64,000 nt of DNA from Sodiomyces alkalinus F11 (GCF_003711515.1 NW_021167081.1:2598483-2662482); one strand, 5' to 3'. Counted from the first letter of the stretch, positions 20,801 to 33,117 are shown. A program made the numbers and translations. The notes: a model not told the origin generated them from the letters alone.

Positions 20801-23220
20801 ATATCTTAGAATCGGCCTATAGGACGCGTAGCCTAATATCGAATTACGTCTTAAGCAGGGCGAAAACGTCTTTTAACATATAAAGGATAAAGCCTTAGTC
20901 TCTCTTTTATAGGTAGTAATCCTATATATAACCTATAAATATATATATAACGAATATAATAGACTTATATAGGCCGCCCGCTAACGACTCCGCCTCTTTA
21001 AGATTATAAAGGTTAATAGCTAGGGCCTCTCCGGGCTTTAACGGGTAAAGGGATAGTATCCGCCGGATCTATATAGGCACTTACGATTACCTATACACAT
21101 TATAGTCGGTGGTACGCCGTCCTTTTATTCTTACCACCTAAGTAGCGTTAACGACCCTTATAAGGGTATCGGTGCTATAATAGCTAAGGCGTTTATACTA
21201 CCGCTAAGCTATAGTCTTCTACGGTTACCGCGGTTATCGCGATCTTTTATACGGGTTATCGCGGGGGTGCAGAGCCGAAACCGTAAATACGGTAGCCGCT
21301 ATAACTTCCGCGCGCTCGATTATATACTAGCCGTGGATATCTATTAGCTTATAGATAGGCCGGTTATCGGTAGAGCTAATACTAATATTATTTACGGTAC
21401 CCTAGCGGTAGCCTTATAGGCACAGCTACCGTTCCGAGATAATATTAGTAATAAACTCCTTATAGTATACGACGTCACGGAGGCGTAGTAGCCTCTTTAT
21501 ACCCGATAAGGATTATATACGTAGCTTAACGTCTCCGTATCCGAGGATAAAAGCCTTATAAGTACCTACCTAAAAGGACAAAGATAAAGTATTAGTGGGT
21601 AGTCTAACGGCCGTAAAACAGCTTCGATTATTAAAGACGTGGATTAGTAATCCTAAGTCTAGGATCGCGTAGTATAGTAATAGTTTAGCTTAGTTAATAG
21701 AGAGAGATACTCCCTATTATAATCTTCATAGTATTATCGTATAAGGGCGTACTACCCTCCCTTCTTGGGAGGGGTAGACGCCTAGCCGTATACTCGCGGT
21801 AACGGAAAGGTCTTTTAGAACTATACTTACGGGTGGCCTAGTAACCCCCCGATTTTATAGTTACGGTATAGTAGTTATAATAGGCGTAGTATTATAGAGT
21901 TAATCTTCCTAGACCTCCTTTATCTTACTAGCGGTAGCGGCCCCTAAGGCTTCCCGCCTTTTTTATATTATAGTATCCACGAGGCTTTTAAAACTATAAT
22001 TACGTATCTTCTTTTCTATAACCTTTATAATATCTCTATGGCCATAGTGGCTATAAGGGCGTATATCCGGCCTTATATACTAATAGGCGGCGGTAGTATA
22101 GATACTCTTATATATCTTATAGGGCCTCCTCGTTACGGGAGGGATAGCCTTTACGGACGTGTTACTACAAGGACGCTTCTTATTATCTTTATTATTAGCA
22201 GTAGTAGTATCCTTAGTATCGGGGAGGTTCCTAAGGGTATTAAATATGTCTCTCCTAGCTCTAGGCTTTACTACGGCGGATTATAGCCTCTTTATATTAC
22301 TAAGAACCGCCCTTAAAGCCTTTACGAAGTCGTTAATCGTTAGCTTATTTTCCGTAATCTTATTATAGTTATTTACTAGGTAATTATTACTCTATTCCTA
22401 GGTAATAGGTCTAATAGCTTTTAACGCGTCTTCCGCCTAATAGTCCGCGCCTAATAGCTCTAAAACGCCTATATATTTATAAGGTATGATCGCTATTTTC
22501 CAGCTTATAACCTACCCGTCTATATCCTTACATATAGCCTTTATAGGTATAGTATATCGTTAATATACAATCAGGGCTTCCTTACGGAGGTTTATAGGGG
22601 TTAGTCCTGCGTACGCGTAAAGGAGAGTAATCTAGGCTTATAGGTTATTTACGTTATTATCCTATAGTTATATAAGAAGGTTACGTAATGTGGTATAAAC
22701 GGTCCTTTCGATATATAAGCGTACCCTATTAAATTCCTTTTACTACGCATTATAGTCTGTCCGTTTCTCACGGTATACACGGCAATCTTATAAGTAGCGC
22801 GTACACTATTTTTTCGAGAGATCCTTAATAGATATAGGCGTCCGTATTAATAGTTCTTTCGTTATAGCTATAGCCTTCTAGCGGGCGGCCGTCTTCTTCT
22901 TACTAGTGGCTATAGCCGCTATAGTAGCGGCGTCCGTGGCCTCCGTGGCCTTATCGCCCTCTAGCGTGATAGTGGAAAACGGAGTAGCTATAGCCTTCTA
23001 TATCGCGTTAAGGTCCACGGCGAGGGCTTTATATTTACGAATATTACGCGGCGTAGGTATAGGGAGGAGGTAAGCATTAGCCTCCTTATCGCTTAGCTTT
23101 AGATTAAGATAGTTATCGTAGTAGGAGGTGGATTTACCGTGTACGGCGCGCTCCTATACTACCTAATCCCTTTAGTGAATAAGGGTAGTAGCGGCTACCT
23201 TCTATTCGCTGTTAGGTACG
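17850..23220 (-). pseudogene. Copia-A copy 1 gag-pol, RIP-inactivated
   Basis: Minus strand, high to low coordinates. The Gag start region is near 23150 (KST segment, matched at 33390 and 63830). A Lys/Thr/Ala-rich gag segment lies around 22850-22990. Protease and integrase occupy about 20300-22000. A Thr/Glu-rich tandem-repeat linker lies at 19890-20170. Reverse transcriptase has FFYVSDIGLIYYK at 18867-18905, a degraded YVDD box. RNase H follows at 18300-18400 (DASF-like). The C-terminal signature HVNIYN...ITIKDIIADGL.KALPEAG is at about 17960-18100, the standard copia ending (compare 'TKHIDIR...ADILTKALP'). Stops sit at former Gln/Trp codons. Confidence 0.8.
19890..20170 (-). repeat. In-frame tandem repeat in Copia-A polyprotein, copy 1
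   Basis: A degenerate array of 18-, 24- and 30-bp units, all multiples of three, sharing GTAATAGCGGTA-like cores (+ strand). On the coding strand they encode Ala/Thr/Glu-rich units of the form GEAIAITT. About nine or more units are visible, against about six in copy 2 (46975-47130). The array lies between integrase and reverse transcriptase and may be a flexible linker. Confidence 0.7.
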
Positions 23221-23410
23221 TTAAAAGATATCTTTACTTACTTATCGGTTGATTAATTAATTAATAGGTAGGTTAGTAGGTTAATTAATAGCTTAATTAC
23301 TCTAATTAGATCGATAGTAGTTATTTACGAGTGCTTATATAAATATAATTACTTTTATAGTAGAATAGGGGTAGCCTTCTTAATATCTATCGTTTAAGCG
23401 TTATAAACCA

Positions 23411-23420
23411 GGCTCATAAC
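23411..23420 (-). promoter_or_regulatory. Copia-A primer-binding site (probable half-tRNA iMet)
   Basis: Directly inside the 5' LTR the minus strand reads GTTATGAGCC (+ strand GGCTCATAAC). This is complementary to the anticodon stem-loop of initiator tRNA-Met (CAT anticodon inside GGCTCATAAC). Drosophila copia uses such an internal tRNA cleavage product as primer. The site recurs as TTATAAGCC after RIP in the other Copia-A copies. Confidence 0.6.
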
Positions 23421-23685
23421 TATCGCACGTTAAATAGCACTTAGATAATCATCTTAGTAGAGCAGAAATCTCGTGTGTGTGTATTATATTAAGTTATATC
23501 TATATAAGTCTCTTATACCCTTAATTTAGGTGGTGAAGAGTCTGTTATGGGTACTATATTATTTAGATTCTATCCGGTCTTTTCCGGTATCCGCCCCTGT
23601 TATATTCTAATACCCGAGGTCCGAAGCCCTTAGTTAGGCATAGATCCCCTATAGACCACGTCGTGGTCCGTGTGCCTATATGACA
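23421..23685 (-). repeat. Copia-A copy 1 5' LTR
   Basis: 265 bp, matching LTRs at 34618-34892, 50408-50682, 63064-63337 and, inverted, at 32858-33117 and 62990-63547. The least mutated ends read TGTCG...CGACA, i.e. TG...CA termini. Conserved internal marks are CCGGTCTTTTCCGGTATCC (23576-23594) and the short palindrome GACCACGTCGTGGTC (23654-23668). Confidence 0.9.
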
Positions 23686-23689
23686 CTAC

Positions 23690-24690
23690 TAGAAGTCTTT
23701 AAAAGAATAAACAAACGATTAGATTAACGAATAAGACCTAATAAAGATCCCAACTAAGCCTATTACTAGCTAATTAAAGAGGTATAGTTATATAGCCTAT
23801 CCACTAACCAGGGACTATTAATAATATTATCACTATAATGCTAAGTTAGCCGAATATATATGTATCGGCTATTTAATCGGCTATAAAAGCACTAATATAT
23901 ATTGGATATAGGTGCTAAAATAAGGGGAAATCCTACGTATAAGAAACGTTACCTTTAACGATAAACTACTATATAAAGATCACGATATAGAGGTATAGGT
24001 TATAGAGGAGGTCTTCGAACTCCTTAACCTACCTAGAGATTAGTAATAACTCCACGATCCTCTTAATACTACTACTATCGTCGCCGATCTTTTACTTTAA
24101 CAACTACTAGAGCAGAATAATACAAAGAAGTTAATAGCTACTACCGTTACTTCTAGGGGGGTAGATAAAGATACAGGTTTAATAACCACTACAGAATCTG
24201 CAGAAGAATAATAATAGCAGGAGGCACGTGGAATATGGTAAATAAGCCCTATAACGCGTTCCACGCCTGCGGCGGCACCTACTTCTATAACGTCTTCTAT
24301 AATTACACCTATAATTACTCTATTAACCATAAACAGCCCTCCCACACCACCCACTAACACTACGGATCTACCTCCTATTTTTAAACGGCCTGATAATAGC
24401 GAAGATCAATCCGATAACACGGCTATAACCGGCGATAACGTCGCGATAGGATTATTATTCTCTAACTAATCTGTTCTTAAAAAGGAATCAAACCACTACC
24501 ATTAAGCCAGTATTTACGGCTCCTACTACAGTAAAGCCACCCGCTACAGCTAAGTCTCTTTAAACCTCTTTTTCCACTACTATAGCTAACTAACCTACTT
24601 CTAATAGCAGAAGAAGCCGTCCTCCTATTACTCCGATAACCGCTACCGACCGGCCTACCCGTAGTAAGCGTCTAACCAACCGTTATAACC
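23690..24690 (+). other. Degenerate 5' part of a second copia element
   Basis: RIP'd sequence upstream of the Copia-B reverse transcriptase. Pro/Thr/Ser-rich coding-like stretches at 24310-24700 fit the linker between integrase and reverse transcriptase in copia polyproteins. No clear integrase or LTR motif could be placed. An 87-codon minus-strand open frame at 24097-24360 is an antisense shadow. Confidence 0.45.
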
Positions 24691-24699
24691 CCCCTTCCT

Positions 24700-26300
24700 T
24701 TAATACCCTCTATAATCAGATTAAGATACCGAAAAAGACTTTACTACGCCGCGATATACCGAAGGAACCTCTAAACCAGTCATAAATACTAAAAAGTCCC
24801 TATATATTAGAATTGACTAACATACTCTTATAGGAAGTCGGCACGCTTAGGTCAATAGACACCCTTACATGCTAGGAATAGTCCTATTAATAGAGACCCA
24901 GCTCGGGATTATCTAAATTAGTGCTAAGGCCACTAAACCTTGAATAGGTTCTTAAGTATAAGGTCGATCCTACTGGTTGCGTTAATAAGTTTAAGGCACG
25001 CCTATATATTCGAGGGGATTAATAACTAAATAACCACCTTAACGCCTACGCCTCCACCCTTACTAGAACGACCTTTAGGTCCCTAATAGGTATTATAGCC
25101 CACTTCGATCTCGAGACTCGGTAACTTAACGTAGTTCACGTATTCACTAATACCCTGCTTAACGCTAATAAAGAGATTTATATTAAGGACCCCCCTAGTT
25201 AGCAGTTACTCTAGTAAGCTCTAGGCCTTAAAGCGGATAATTAACTCGAGGACGTTTTAAAGTATTCCTTACGCCCTACTATATAGCGCTAAGGGATTTA
25301 ACGGCTCTGTCGGGCGTTATATAGTCTATAGCGATCTCCTAAGCCATAGCACTAATAGCTCTCTTTCGTACTAGGTAAATACTGTTGAAATATTTAACCA
25401 AAGGCGACTACGCTTTTAATAACGAAGTCCTGATTACCTTTATTTACGTTAACGATATTAGCCTAATCTACTATAAGCAATGTAAATGTATAGCTAATAC
25501 CCTAATGAAAAAGATATAGAAAAGCCTTTAAATCAGGGACCTAGGACTAATTAAGTGGTTCCTTAGAATCCGTGCAGAACGCGATTATTAATAATGCAAA
25601 CTATAGTTATCGCTTATTAACTATATCACCGATAAGATAAAGGCGTTACAGGTTACTTATAGAGGTCATAGGGTAAAAGCCCTCTTTCTGATCCTAATAT
25701 ACTAGAGCCTAGTAACTAATAAGCCTCCGAAAAGTTAATCTGTCTATATCTTTAGCAGGTTGGTTCTATTAATTACGCTACCTATTAGACCCGGCCTAAT
25801 ATCTCTTAAGCCGCTTCGAGGCTTACCGAATTTAGCACTAACTCTTTAAAACAACATCACGAAGCTACGGGTAGGTACTTAAAGCACCTCGGCTTAATAA
25901 AAGCCCTATACCTCTACTTCGGACTACGTAAAGACTACTAAAAACCTATACTCTTCTATACCTCTAACGCCGCTTTACGGATAACGGTAAGACTAGGTAT
26001 AGTTTATAAGCGTATACGACCCTGTTAGTCGGGGGTTCTGTAAACTAAAAGGTAAATAAGTAAATAAGCGTTATAACCTCTTATACTAAGGCCTAGGTTA
26101 TAGCACTATCTACTACTACCAGGCAGTATATCGCGATAAGTCGTTTAATAAAGGACCTTACCCTTACCTTTAAGAAGGAACTACTAATAGTATACTACGA
26201 TAATTAATAAACTAAGCAGCTACTAGAATCCCCTAGGCCGTAGGTCACCTCGAAATTAAAGTATTTTAATATTCACCCTGTTTAGATTAGATAAACCGTT
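24700..26300 (+). pseudogene. Copia-B reverse transcriptase/RNase H, RIP-inactivated
   Basis: The + strand translates to a Ty1/copia reverse transcriptase: KYKVD.TG...KFKARLYIRGD (about 24955-25020), YASTLTRTTFR (25050-25080), LN.VHVFTNT (25128-25155), the degraded catalytic box FIYVNDI (25440-25460, from YVDDI), DLGLIKWFLRIR.ERDY (about 25540-25590), and an RNase H region to about 26270. Sequence and strand differ from Copia-A, so this is a separate family. Copia-A copy 1 ends only a few bases upstream and probably inserted into or beside it. Confidence 0.8.
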
Positions 26301-26690
26301 TAAAAAAGGCCCTTGTTAATTAATTAGATCGCTACTAATAATATAGTTAGCGATAGCCTTATAAGGGTACTCCTACCGTAAAAACAGAGGGAGTTTATAT
26401 ATCTGCTTAGTATAGAGGTCCCGGCTAAATAGGATTAAAGTAATTAACAGGGACGACGTCCTTCTATTACGTTTTGATTAAATAAAAACGATTAATTGGA
26501 CCGTTATTTTAAGTGTTTTTATGCCCTTATAGACTATTATTTAGGCTACTATTTTTAATACTTTTTGACTGCTTTTTGGCTTTAACGCCCTTAACGCCGT
26601 TAATTAATATCTAGGCCTATTTTACCCTAGATTGTAAGTTTTGATTTAATAAACAGAATAGTTAGGATTAATCCTATAGTTCTAGAGGGG
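26300..26690. other. Copia-B 3' region, non-coding
   Basis: After the RNase H remnant the + strand shows no coherent frame. It leads to a possible LTR start at 26694. Confidence 0.45.
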
Positions 26691-26693
26691 CTG

Positions 26694-26870
26694 TGTTAGA
26701 TACCTATAGCCACCTTATTAAGGTATAATAAACTATATTATATCAGACGTGTAGAGTACCTTATTCCTAGATATCCACACTTATTTCCTCTTGTTTTTCC
26801 CTATAGTTAGACATCCCCATAAAGTATCACAAACTTCACTTAGACGAATACATACACAATTCCGCGTCCC
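26694..26870 (+). repeat. Possible Copia-B 3' LTR
   Basis: Begins TGTTAGATACC, a common copia LTR start, directly preceded by the G-rich CTAGAGGGGCTG, which could serve as polypurine tract. No second copy is present in the window to prove it, and the end is a guess placed where sequence becomes CpA-rich and unmutated (about 26800-26870). Confidence 0.35.
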
Positions 26871-27069
26871 TTATTTATGTTCTGACAGTAAGCGAGAATA
26901 GAGCTCAGGGTGGTTTCTGGTACATGGAGTAGGACGCAGAAGTAAACCGATGTAATCCCGGATCTCACTCTGATTTCGATCTACCTCTATGTAGGCACAC
27001 AAACTGACTAGAAGGAAACAGGTGATTAAGTCGATAATCCGTGGAGGCCTAGCCGATATGTAGTTGTTC

Positions 27070-29983
27070 TCACGAATTCACCCGCCATAAATCTCGAGAC
27101 CATCCCAGCTCGCGCATTCTCTTGTTCGTAGATCCTGTGACCTTTTTTTCACCTGCTGAGACAGCAAGAGCCTTACTGCAGGAAGAAAAGACCTCGACAA
27201 GATCATGTATCCGTCTCGACTTGACAAAACAAGCGGCTATGTCAGAGTGTTTCCCGGCGATAGCGGCAGCGACATCCATACATTCAAGTAGGTTGTCCTT
27301 GAATAAGCACGTGCCCGCGAAGTGCAAGGTACTGATATAAGCTAGAACGGTTTCTGGAAGGTAAGTTTCCCTGATGGCCTGAAGATCGGGGTCCTCTCCT
27401 ACTTTACGAATTAGCCCAGGAAGAAAGCTGTCTGGGAGACCTGCGAGAATGCATCCACTCACCTTTTGCTAGAAGCCAGCCGTTCAAGAGTGGTTGGACG
27501 AATTCCTTGGCATTCTTCACTTCATTGCCAACCTGTGTCCAAAAGTCTCGTCTCGCCGATGGATCTCTGCACGCATTTAGCAATAAGATTCGAAGGACAA
27601 TAGACACTCCTGGCCCTACGTACTCTCTGGAAAGCACCGTCAACGCGGCAATAGTCTCCATGGTGTCAAGAGTTCTAACGAGATATTCCAAGTCACGCAA
27701 TATCCTGGCTTCGATTACAAGTCGTACCGGAGACAAGTCCTGGTTGTCTGTCGATGTGAGCTGCGTGGCCCAGAAATGTTCATCTTCCTCGAGAACCCAC
27801 GAGAGTTCCAAATCGTTTCGTAGACGGGGATCGAGTCTTTGCTGTAGAATTTGATGAAAAGAGACACGATTTGCTAGTTGCCTTGCCGCGTTTAAATGCA
27901 TCGTTCCTAAGAGCATGTTAGTTAGACGAATATAGTAGTGTCTAGAAAGACCAAACACACTGAGAAAACATTTATACGCTCTGACGCCAATCCCGAACAT
28001 GTGGGGCCAGGCGTTGTCGACAAGAAGCAGCCATTCCAAGGAGCAGATCAGATTCTCGTGATCGGAATCCACTGCGTCAGGGTCTTCCCCAAAAAAATCG
28101 GTCTTGATAAGTCGTCCGTACTTCGGCGACGTAGGTCCGTCTTCCATGATGCGAAAGACACCAGGACGGCCGCGCAGCGACTCCAGACTCTTCTCCAGAC
28201 GGCCAAACGCGAGCTGAGTCTGAACCTTGACGAACTGGAGAACATCTAGGCCCGACTTTTCAATGAGTTTTAGTTGATTGAGCCGGGCATCGCGGTCCGT
28301 GATGTGGCGGAAGTTGTTGCTCAGGACTTCATACGCATGAGGCACCTCTAAGTTCGAGCAATATAGGGGAAGAAGTTCCTCCAGCCCGGCAAGTCGAAGT
28401 GTGCAGACATATTCGCTAATAATCATTTCCTGCACTCGCCTTCGGTGAATTTCGGAACTCAGGGTGGGCGGCTGAGATGAAGAGAGGCATAACTTGTCAA
28501 AAGTTGAGAGTAAGATAAGGAGGTGGGCAACAATACGGAGGTCGCCTGGACCAAGGCGATCTATGCGCCTGCCGGATTCGAGAGCGTCCTTTTCGCCAGA
28601 GACTCTCTGAGTCTGGCTCAAAACGAGCCCCTGATCGTAGAAGTATTGGCTAAGTTCATTGCAGATGACGGCCGACTGTAGCATCTTTAAGGGCTCGGAG
28701 GCTTCTCCACGTGTTTGGGGATTGTTCGATAGCGACTTCACAAGTCGCTTATCGGCGGTTGCTGCATCCCCATGATACTGTACTGCGTCGAAAATGGCAA
28801 ACGACTGGCGCATACTGGCCGATACCTCGGGCGGGCATTGACTTAGGACATAGTCGTCGAACTCGCTGCGTAAGAGTGAATTGTAATGCATGAACATGAG
28901 GTCATCCCATGTCTTGCACACCTTCTCCACGCTCTGGATGTCGCCAGACAGAATCCCGTAGACCGCTTTTTCAACCTCATCAGTGCCACCGGAACGCGCC
29001 AACGCAAAACACATTCGTCTCCATAAAGCTAGAGCACTGGCATCTTGTTTGCTGTCTGACTGTGGACCATTCTTAGGCACCGGGAAAGCCGACATGGAGA
29101 CTGCCCGCCAAGTCTCTGTCCTCTCCGCGCACCAATCCCGAAGGGTGTCAAGGCTACAGCCTCTTCGAAGTAGCTGAAAGCACCCTGTCCAAATGGCCCG
29201 TTCGAAATATTCGTCTTGCGGCTGTAGTTGACGACCCTGGCGCAAAACAGCGTCAGGGTCTAGCTGTGACACCAGAGGAGCGCCAGCTGAGGTGGATAGG
29301 GACGCCGAAACGTGGTTCGCTCGAGGATTGAGAGGGCATGATGTTCCCAGAATTTCCTTGTGGAGCTTCAAAGCAGTGCGTGTATGGATCCAGCCATGAG
29401 CAATGATTTCACCGCGCTCCGCGTTCTGCTGCAACTCTCGAACCACATCGTCGACGTCTGGGCCCCGTGTTGCACTATGTTGAAGCCATTCTAATACCGC
29501 TCTTCGCTCGACAGCAGGGCGGGAGTCTAGAATAAAGCTGTTCCACAAGTCGTCTGTCTTGTGTGGTCCTGCGACTGGTCTGATTTCCCGAGTGGTACTT
29601 TTCGTTTTCTCGGGATATCTCAATGGCAGGATTCGACGCATGAGATCCCATGTTTGAGCTTCTAATTCCCACCGGCGTGTTTCTTGATCCACGTTCAGAG
29701 ACTTAACCTCTCCCTCGATTTCGTCGACCTCCATTGCACTGTGTGACCGAGCACCCAAGGGGCGGGTACCGAGTTGCTCCAACTTGCATATCGCGTGATT
29801 GTAGAACGTGTCGACAAGGTCGAGGAGTCGTTCGCGTCTCTTCCCCGTTGTGCCTTGAGCAGCCACGCAGTCGTCCAGAGCGTTGGCGAAGAATTCAGCT
29901 TCCAGCCGAGCCTGGGGACCAGGTTCTTCAGGAACCATGCGGGAGTCCGGTGCCTGCTGATCCATTTTACCGCAAAATTGCAT
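27070..29983 (-). CDS. NUP84: Nuclear pore protein Nup84/Nup107
   Basis: Scaffold nucleoporin of the Y-shaped Nup84 complex (coat of the nuclear pore). Exons are 27463-29983 and 27070-27398. The 64-bp intron has donor GTGAGT, branch GCTAAT and acceptor GTAG, and joins ...LLAK-G-EDPDLQ in frame. The product is 949 codons from the ATG at 29983; a second in-frame ATG at 29965 (MDQQAP) gives 943 and may be the true start. Diagnostic features are an all-helical solenoid without transmembrane segments, the ERAIWTGCFQLLRRG segment, and CKTWDDLMFMHYNSLLR, typical of the family, followed by SEFDDY. The C-terminal exon has RETYLPETVLAYI. Base composition is normal (CpA/TpG present), so it escaped RIP. 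RIP'd repeats begin within about 450 bp on both sides. Confidence 0.9.
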
Positions 29984-30420
29984 CGTCTCCGATCGACCGG
30001 AGTGGTTGGAAGTGTATTAGGGATCAACAGGTAAGCTTCAATAATAGAGTGCCTAGGTATAACTGTGTCAGGGCGACGAACAGGCTGTGGCTGAAGAAGA
30101 AACAAGAGAAAAGTACCGTATGTGGTCAAGACGAGACGGATTGCTTTCAACAGATCAGATCGGGAAATCTAGCTCAGCAAATACTCCCACTTGTCACTTA
30201 ATAAACATCTCCAAGGAACAACTGAGGCTGGCGGATGTGTGTACAGGAGAGCTGAGGGAGAAAATACACATTGAAATACACATTGAAGACGCTTTGTGTG
30301 GTCCCGCTGCCACGATACGGGTTCCCAAGGTAATTACAACGGATCTGGAAACCACTGGATTCTAACAGGCAGCCATAGCAAGTGACGCACAGACCTTCAG
30401 ACTACCTACCTTATACGAGG
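29984..30420 (-). promoter_or_regulatory. NUP84 5' flank, unmutated
   Basis: About 440 bp of RIP-free sequence upstream of NUP84, likely holding its promoter and 5' UTR. The duplicated ATACACATTGAA (30264-30287) is the only local repeat noticed. A 92-codon + strand open frame at 30087-30365 has no recognisable product. Confidence 0.4.
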
Positions 30421-31130
30421 AGGGAAAAAAGCAGAGAGGGTAAAGAGCCCTATATTCGTAGTAAGGCATGTTTATATTATAGTTTATGGCTTTATATAAA
30501 GATTCTATAAATTAAAGATTTATTATAATATATTTATATTATATACTAGCCTTATAGTATACTACTTGGTTAATTATACAAAGAGTATTATAATTTTATC
30601 TCAAGTTTTATATAAATAATAGAGGCTATATTAAGAAATAAGCTGTACTTTATAAAATAGTATATTAAATAGATTAATAGATTAAAGAGATACTGATACT
30701 AGCTATAGTATACGAATAAGGGGACTAAGGATAGGACTATAATAGGACTATACCGGGCTCCCGTATTAACGTCGTCACGGCTACCCTAGGCCGATACTAC
30801 TATATAGAGCTGTAGGCTAGGCTTAGGCGTAGATATCCGTTTAAGATATTCGTTTAACTATACTAGGATTAATATAGGAGTATATAGGGCTCGGGTAATA
30901 CCCTCTATTTAGCATAAAGAGGGTAGCGTTTATTCTAATTCTTTAGAACTACCTATATTCAGACTAGCGGGAACCACCACTTAATCCATGCCTGCTCTCT
31001 TCCGACTCTCTCGCTACCACCTTTCCACTGCTTATAACTACTCACTTAATACGCCACGTAGACGCGTGATATAAGCGATCCACCACTTAGTGATTAGCGG
31101 ATACCCTAGTAAGGATAGTATAATAGCTTT
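30421..31130. other. AT-rich then RIP'd sequence, no gene
   Basis: 30450-30720 is strongly AT-rich with no CpG-bearing transposon pattern. From about 30760 the CpG-containing RIP pattern resumes, leading into a gypsy integrase remnant. No frame or motif was recognised before 31140. Confidence 0.5.
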
Positions 31131-31139
31131 TATAGCACG

Positions 31140-32420
31140 TAGATATTTTAGCCTAACATGATTAAGGGTATATAATAGTTTATACGGAATTACGACATAT
31201 AGAGTAAAGGTAATATGTAAAGAATCTTGAAATAAGGTCTACTTAAGCTATTACCGATTCCTTAACGTATTCGTGGTTATCCTTTTATAGACTTTATAAC
31301 TAATTTACTACCTATGAATAACTCCGGCGCTAGGTATATACCTCTAGGTTATTATCGATAGGCTTACTAAGACCGTGACTCTTAAGGTCATAGAGATAAG
31401 AAATACTAAGGCCTATATACGCCGGTTCGTATATTATTATTTCCAGTTCTAAGGTATACCTCTACTAATTATAAGCGATTAATAGTTAAACTGGACTACG
31501 AAGTTCTAGTTCTATGTCTATAAGCTTGCGGGAATTAAAGAATAACTTACCATAGTATACTACTATTAAATAAACGGCGGCCTTAAATAAATAAAGTAAG
31601 AGGTATAGGCCTATCTTAGAAACTTTATATATTAGTCGTAAATGTATTAAGGGAGGCTATTACTAGCCGCGTAGTAAGCGCTAAATAACCGCTAAAGCTT
31701 GACTATATACTTAAGTCCTTTCTTCCTTAAGTATAGCTTCTATACTAAGCCCTTTTAAGTCCTTATACTAGAGCTAATACACGCTAAAGACTGCTCCGGC
31801 TATAGACTGCTAAGTACACTCTAATAAGGCATAGAGTTTATATAGGCAGTCATAGTCTTAAAGTAACTATAAGACGAAGAATCCACTAATACACGGGGAG
31901 CCCTTATAAAGGGGTTTAAGAGGAGTTACCTCGTATAGCTATCGATATTGAATTATAGTATACTCTAACCCTTTAATAAGGTAGACTAACTATATTAGAA
32001 ATATCGCGTTATTAAGGTTATTAAGCTATATATTATCGAACTTAATATCCCCTTATAGATATATCCACGGTTCTATAGTAATTTACTCCAATAGGCTAAT
32101 AATATCCCCTTACCAGGGTAAAGCTAGGATAATCCCTAGCCTGTATTAACTTTAGGATAGCCTAAATAGCGAAAAGAAATAGGAAATATAGAATACCCTT
32201 TACGTGAGGACTAAGCGGCGAGGTCGCGGGTCTTTCTATAAAATACTAGTATAATAGTCCGGTTATACGGGGCTTACCTGAAAGTCCTTTAATATATTAG
32301 AAGAGACTAAGGCATTACATAACTTTAAGACTAAGTACGGATTAGTATACTTAAATACTGGACTATTAAAAGAGTAAACTATGAGGAGAAAAGTTTAAAG
32401 TAAGGAGAATATAAGCTTAT
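31140..32420 (+). pseudogene. Ty3/gypsy integrase and chromodomain remnant
   Basis: + strand: integrase core with FITN.PPM.. and VIIDRLTKTVTLK (31345-31386), then RRFVYYYFQF.GIPL and ISD...NWTTKF (31420-31510), INGGLK (31570), EV.AYLRN (31600), and LLLAA..ALNNR (31655-31690), which together cover the D,D35E fold. Next come VIKLYIIELNIP and NNIPLPGQ (32010-32120), an E.GNIEY stretch, and a degraded chromodomain (about 32190-32330). Reverse transcriptase upstream is absent, so the copy is 5'-truncated. It resembles the tail at 1260-2260 in domain order. Confidence 0.8.
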
Positions 32421-32857
32421 ACAAATAATAACGTCGTTTTAGGGAGTATTGGCCCCGCCCTTTCAGGGATTTTATAAAAGCAAAGCTATACTAAGGTAAA
32501 AAGGAATAGCGACTAAACTTCTATAATAAATAAAGTAGAATTATTATACTAGATTAAGGGCTAGTAATACGGTAGCGAAGGCGTAGCGATAATACGCTAC
32601 TACTTAGCATTACCTTTGGCCTTACTATTAAACCCTTTTCCTATACCTATATTGTAAATAATCAGCTATTCTAAAGCCGCGATTATATAGCTTTATTATA
32701 CTAGTTCTTAAGTAACCTATTAGCCGAGTCCAGTAACCTTATTACTCGTCTCGCGTATAAGCACTTCTAGAGCGGCGGGAGTAAATGCAGCGGAAGGACT
32801 AGTTATAAAGAGACGCACGACGGTGCTTTAACGCGATACTGGGGTATAAGGGGTAAT

Positions 32858-33117
32858 TGTCGCATAGGCACAGGACCATAACAGGGTCCCTAGGGAATCC
32901 ATGCCTGACCTCGGGTATTAGGATATAACAAGGGTGGATATCGAGAAAGACTGGATAGAATCTAAATAATATAGTATCTAAAACAGAGTCTCCACCATCT
33001 AAATTAAGGGCATAAGAGACTTATATAGATATAAGTTAATATAATATATGTATATATGATTTCTGTTTAATTACAATTACTATATAAGTGCTATATAAGA
33101 GATAATAATTATAAGCC
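32858..33117 (+). repeat. Copia-A LTR (5' LTR of a + strand copy)
   Basis: 260 bp, inverse complement of the Copia-A LTRs elsewhere. Begins TGTCGCATAGGCACAGGACC and is followed by the primer-binding site ATTATAAGCCCGG. Contains the complement of the CCGGTCTTTTCCGG block in mutated form. Confidence 0.85.

Larger units (their letters stand above)
15158..23685 (-). mobile_element. Copia-A copy 1: Ty1/copia element interrupted by LINE-1
   Basis: Minus-strand copia with its 5' LTR at 23421-23685, gag, integrase, reverse transcriptase and RNase H in that order towards lower coordinates. The 3' internal end (polypurine tract, read as TACCCCCTCAG on +) lies at 15158-15170. LINE-1 (15190-17626) splits the 3' untranslated region. 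The 3' LTR is missing: LINE-2 abuts the position where it should begin. The element closely matches Copia-A copy 2 (34618-50682) over its whole length. Confidence 0.8.

Noticed and set aside
22038..22368. Two + strand open frames
   Set aside because: Antisense to Copia-A gag; hydrophobic look comes from RIP-driven TA-rich codons.
23411..23420. Possible tRNA gene at the initiator tRNA-like sequence
   Set aside because: Only the anticodon-arm complement is present; no cloverleaf can be built, and the site recurs exactly at LTR ends, fitting a primer-binding site.
27507..28249. Open frames on the + strand inside NUP84
   Set aside because: Shadows of the long NUP84 exon on the opposite strand.
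30087..30365. 92-codon + strand open frame upstream of NUP84
   Set aside because: No recognised product, no splice context, overlaps the likely NUP84 promoter; considered a chance frame.
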